Assembly: GCA_954871525.1 (NCBI GenBank)
Contig: OX940871.1
Span: 24,464,586 to 24,528,585 of the forward strand
DNA: 64,000 nucleotides
Source: Parietaria judaica
Taxonomy: Eukaryota; Streptophyta; Magnoliopsida; Rosales; Urticaceae
Reading direction: 5' to 3'
Position numbers and translations under genes: made by a program. Shown piece by piece: positions 60,556-64,000 of this stretch (the first letter of the stretch is position 1; the number at the start of each line of letters is the position of its first letter). The notes below the pieces were generated by a model. It saw only the letters and a list, made by a program, of their open reading frames with translations, was not told the origin of the DNA and made no database searches.

Positions 60556-61689
60556 TTAACTCATGGTCGCCTGATTCCACGCTTTCAAGAGGAACTGATA
60601 CTCCGAACTTTGATGCTGTCAATTCATAAAAACAAAACTATCAGTCGATATATATATGTGTATATATATAATAGTGTGTAGCTAGTAGAATCTTAGATAC
60701 AATATTCCAATGATTAGGTGAATGATCACCTGCTGTTCTTGAGGTAGAGCGGTGGAGATTTGCAGAGAGTCGTTGCTAATAATACTGTAGAGCAAAGATT
60801 GGTCGCAGTGTTGCTTGTCAGCGTTGAGGAAAGCACAGAATAGATCTTCGTGAATCATGGCAGTACTCGTAGTAGTTCGATCATTCTCTTCTTCGGGAAT
60901 CAATCCATGGAAGCAGTGATGATCATCACCTTGTGGACCTTCCATTAGGTTTAGGTTTTGATCTTGACAATGTTGTTGTATGCTCATCACAAGTAGATCA
61001 GGATCCACAGGAATCCCGAGCGCGAGCTTCTTCTCCACCGTCCTCTGACGCGCCTTCATCCTCGCCATCTTCCTCGCTCGCTTGGCCTCGGGGGTGAAGG
61101 CGCTCCTCCTCGATGGCTGCGCCGGCGATCTCCTGCAGTACTTCCTCTTCCCCTTCTCCAACGGCTTCGACTCGTCGGCGCTGAGAGTGGATACGGCTTC
61201 GCATTCGGAGTTGGGAGAAGAAACGCTGGTATTAGTAGCACCGCATCTCTCTGTGTGAAGCTTCTTGATGTCGGATCTGGCTCGGACGAGCAGCCACTCA
61301 ACCGTCTTGCTGGCCCTCTCGAAGCCGAGCCGCTCTTGGAGATCGAAGAACTGGCGGGCCACGTCGATGGACAGCCTCATCCGCCGGTGCCGAGGCCGGC
61401 TGCACGTAACGATCTTGCTGTGCCGGTCCCGCTTCTTCCTCGCCGCCCGGATCCACTCGCCGTCGACGTGGTCATCCGGCCGCGCGTGAGCTTCGACTGT
61501 CGAAAGGTCAATGTGATTCTGAAAGGGTAGCTGAAGCTGCTGCGCTCCGGCTTGGTCATCAAAGAGAGGAGTCCACGGAGGCGGAAAGTAGACGAAAGGG
61601 AAAGGGGAAGCGGGGACGCCGCCTCCGCCTCCTTGTGGCGGGACGAGGGTGCTGAGACTGGTCTGGGTGTTTGAAGGGAAGTGGAGCAT
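60556..61689 (-). CDS. TCP: CYC/TB1-class TCP transcription factor
   Basis: Class II TCP protein of the CYC/TB1 (ECE) group, nuclear factors that repress growth of axillary buds or shape flower symmetry. Two coding exons on the minus strand: 61689-60730 (320 codons) and 60615-60556 (19 codons plus stop), split by a 114-base GT-AG intron in phase 0, for 339 residues. Residues 20-24 are a glycine run. About 84-144 form the TCP domain: basic [20 protein letters not shown], helix I with [14 protein letters not shown], loop [14 protein letters not shown], helix II. The Arg-rich R domain is at about 210-235. ASKTVEWLL and DVA recall BRC1/TCP18, and the late intron also fits that clade. The basic stretch has Arg and His where CYC/TB1 proteins usually have Gly and Asp. 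I start at 61689 because an upstream in-frame ATG (61809) falls inside a probable 5'-UTR intron. Confidence 0.88.
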
Positions 61690-61799
61690 GATTTCTTTAT
61701 AGTATATATGATTGATGGTTGGCGAGGAGGAGAGGCTACACGCTAGGTTTGGGGTTGGACATTGACAATCTGGAATTCCGTCCCTTTCATTTTCTCTTT

Positions 61800-61936
61800 C
61801 TATGAGCAATAATCAGATAAACACATGTGAGAGAGACAGCAAATAGCAATATATATATAGAGAGAGAGAGCTTGAGAATGACAGATCTTCTTGTAGTATA
61901 CTTTTTGTGTATAGGGTTTGTGTTATATATACGTAC
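61800..61936 (-). other. Probable 5'-UTR intron of the TCP gene
   Basis: On the minus strand a CCAG/GTACGTATAT donor at 61937/61936 and a CTCATAG acceptor ending at 61800 would remove 137 bases from the leader. The intron holds (TA)n and (GA)n tracts (about 61849-61870). Its removal also removes the alternative ATG at 61809. Confidence 0.5.
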
Positions 61937-62796
61937 CTGGTTGTGTTGAACTTGAAGGAGTGGTGAGTGCAGGTGATAATAGGTCGAAGGATTAGGTCAC
62001 GAAGAGTTGAGGAAAGGGTTTTAATAGTTGATCATCGGGGAAGATTGAAGAACATCTTTTCTAAACCTTTTAATCAAAAAGTTTTTGAGAGAGAGAAAGA
62101 CATGAATATTGTCGTGGGAAGTGAGTGGACAGGAAAGACTCTTAGGTATTATATGTATGTATGTACATATAATGCTGTGTTTGTGGCACCACTTCACGTG
62201 ATCATCAGATGTGCTTCTTTGCAAAAAATCAAACCAAGTCCAAGTTTATGCTATGCTATGCCCCACAGCTTTTAAGGACAGCAGAGACTCTCTCTCTCTC
62301 AATATAATATATATATATATATGTATTTATATAGTTTGTTATAGTCAAGACTCAAGAGACATTGAGACTGACCAAGAGTTCGTGCGTCCGGCAAACATCT
62401 TTCAAAGCGTACAGTGTTATCTCCAACTAGTGGGAATATTCAAATCAATTGTCCACTGCAGTTCTATTATATACTACATAGTTGGATATAATATATATAC
62501 TTTCTCTCAATATCTTTATACACATATGAATTGTTGCATTTCTTTCTATAATACTTTTTGAGTAGTAATTGCAGTTCCATACATATGAAGCTAGAAGACT
62601 TGAGTAGTGATTGGCAGTTTGGCATGTGGGATCCCCAAATTTTGAGTATATTCTCTTCAATTTTGATCTGTTTAGCTCCTCATATTTTAAAGCTATTTCA
62701 CTTCTGAATTTTACAAAATCATTGCATATTCTCTTTGAACTTTTTTTTTTTGGCACAAGACCTATCTTCTATGGTGTTATAAAGTTATTATTTTTA
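61937..62796 (-). promoter_or_regulatory. TCP leader and promoter region
   Basis: The first 150-250 bases form a CT-rich leader on the minus strand. Farther out is an (AT)n run at 62303-62320. I cannot fix a TATA box or start site. No other gene was recognised here. Confidence 0.4.
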
Positions 62797-64000
62797 CCAT
62801 GGTTTCGATTTTCGCGATAATCGAGCGATTAATCGCTGAATACCACTTCTCGGTAACTTATCTGCTCTAATCGTTATCTTTTTATACTTTCGCGATTTTT
62901 CGATTCGAAAAGTAAGTCACTTAACTCTCAAACTTATCAAGTGTATTTTCTCGAAAAGCAAGCTATTTTTCGGTCAAAAACGATAAGTCAACCCTGGTAT
63001 AATTTTTTCTTTTTTTTTGCGGCAGAAGTTCCAACTTCTTTTAATTTCGAAATTTAAATGTATTTTTAGGGTTTTTTTAGTAGATCTTGAGTGTTTTGAT
63101 GTTTGAATGATGTATATGTATGAATCATGTCAATTTTTCACATTTTTATTCTATATTTGTAGTAGTTACTTAGAAAGCTATTAGGTTGAATGAAAGTTAA
63201 ACTTTGAGTTTCATATTAGTTTAATTGTACATTTTACGTTTTGAATCAAATGTTGATGAAATTGATTTTTTTTTCTTCAAAGTATATGATGGAATATAGA
63301 TGTATCAAGATGGTTTGAGTGATTTTTATAGAATTTTTGCAGATTTGGGTTAAATTTAAGGGTTTATGCAAATTATTTCTAATTGCGATAAAAGTAACAA
63401 TTTTCCTAAAATAGTGAATTTGAGATATATTTTAATTTTTTTCCTTCTGTAATTTCATTTTGTAACATTGTATATAATTAGGAAACTGTTAGTTTGACAT
63501 AATTATTTTTGTAATTGATATCTTTCTGAATTATGACCTTATTGCGGCAAAAGTACATATTTTTGGAAATTAGTTAAGTTAAGCTAGTTAGTCTATTTTC
63601 TTTTATGTAAAATCATTTTATAACATTGTATATAACTTATAAAATGTGAGGTTGACATAATTATTTCTAATTCAACGTTTTCCCGAATTGCAACCTTATT
63701 GCGGGAAAAGTAAATTTTTTTTTTTGAAATTGACCGAATTGAGCTATTTCTTCGTTTTTTTTTATGTAACTTCATTTTGTAACATTGTATATAATTCTGA
63801 TACTGTGATTCTGACATAATTTGTTTAGTAGTTTGACGTTTTTCAATTATTAAGGAAAATATACATTTAGTATTTTATGTTATAAAAATATTTTATGTAT
63901 GAAAATATATATGAAAATATTTTATAAGTTTTCCATCGATAAATCTATCGATAACCGATTAATCCATCGATAAGTTTGATAAGTTTCGATTACGGCAAAC
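62797..64000. mobile_element. Repeat element running off the window end
   Basis: Begins near ACCATGGTTTCGATTTTCGC with many CGAT/TCGATTA words, and the window ends with a similar CGATTA-rich block (GATAACCGATTAATCCATCG near 63950, then GTTTCGATTACGGCAAAC). The matching edges suggest one element whose right border is outside the window. A 158-base tandem array lies inside (63449-63855). No coding potential. Confidence 0.5.
63449..63855 (+). repeat. 158-base tandem repeat, about 2.6 copies
   Basis: Copies begin at about 63449, 63607 and 63766, each with TCATTTT(G/A)TAACATTGTATATAA and then TTGACATAATT or CTGACATAATT. The first two also share CCTTATTGCGG(C/G)AAAAGTA. A partial degenerate unit may precede at about 63369-63448. 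Confidence 0.85.

Noticed and set aside
61056..61562. Additional frames within the TCP exon
   Set aside because: They overlap the TCP coding region in other frames. Their length reflects the GC content of the exon.
61690..61809. N-terminal extension of the TCP protein from the ATG at 61809
   Set aside because: The extra 40 residues do not resemble the family and the ATG falls in a probable 5'-UTR intron. Kept only as a possible retained-intron form.

Overview
The window is nuclear DNA of a flowering plant, most likely a eudicot. It is very AT-rich, has intron-containing genes with plant-type GT-AG introns, carries plant-only families (a CLE signalling peptide and a CYC/TB1-type TCP factor), and is dense in plant MITEs, PIF/Harbinger, LINE, SINE and LTR remnants. 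Nothing bacterial, organellar or CRISPR-like was seen. Gene density is low: four genes could be supported in 64 kb.

Layout. Bases 1-13,100 are gene-poor and filled with short inverted-repeat elements, a probable solo LTR (5,431-6,100), an LTR-like block (8,700-9,600) and a Pack-MULE-like element with a GC-rich core (9,963-11,294). A single-exon CLE precursor lies on the minus strand at 13,150-13,443. Bases 13,500-20,500 are AT-rich repeats with a LINE scrap and a GC-richer LTR-like block. The alpha subunit of TFIIE lies on the minus strand at 20,588-25,736. I rebuilt it as 9 exons and 476 residues with every junction in phase. A tRNA-derived SINE with an 18-bp target duplication sits just upstream of its start. 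Bases 26,090-33,750 are a transposon graveyard: PIF/Harbinger remnant, LINE 3' end, a 743-bp Harbinger-type MITE, a 710-bp solo LTR inserted in a 56-bp tandem duplication, and a long-TIR element carrying two G-boxes. TAF2, the M1-aminopeptidase-like subunit of TFIID, lies on the plus strand at 33,952-46,302 (25 exons, 1,371 residues). Bases 46,303-60,500 hold no protein gene I can defend, only microsatellites, repeat scraps and one odd GC-rich small-ORF locus near 50.4-50.9 kb. A CYC/TB1-class TCP factor (two coding exons, 339 residues, plus a probable 5'-UTR intron) lies on the minus strand at 60,556-61,689. The window ends inside a repeat with a 158-bp tandem array.

How the genes relate. 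TFIIE-alpha and TAF2 both act in assembly of the RNA polymerase II pre-initiation complex, and they lie about 8.2 kb apart in divergent orientation. This is most simply chance. CLE and TCP are developmental regulators (secreted peptide and transcription factor) with no visible link to each other. No clearly novel system was found. The items most worth a second look are the diverged TCP basic region, the small-ORF locus at 50.6 kb, the chained uORFs of TAF2, the transposon-derived promoter sequence of both basal-factor genes, the GC-rich cargo of the Pack-MULE-like element, and the GCCTC/GAGGC repeat family shared by introns of both basal-factor genes.
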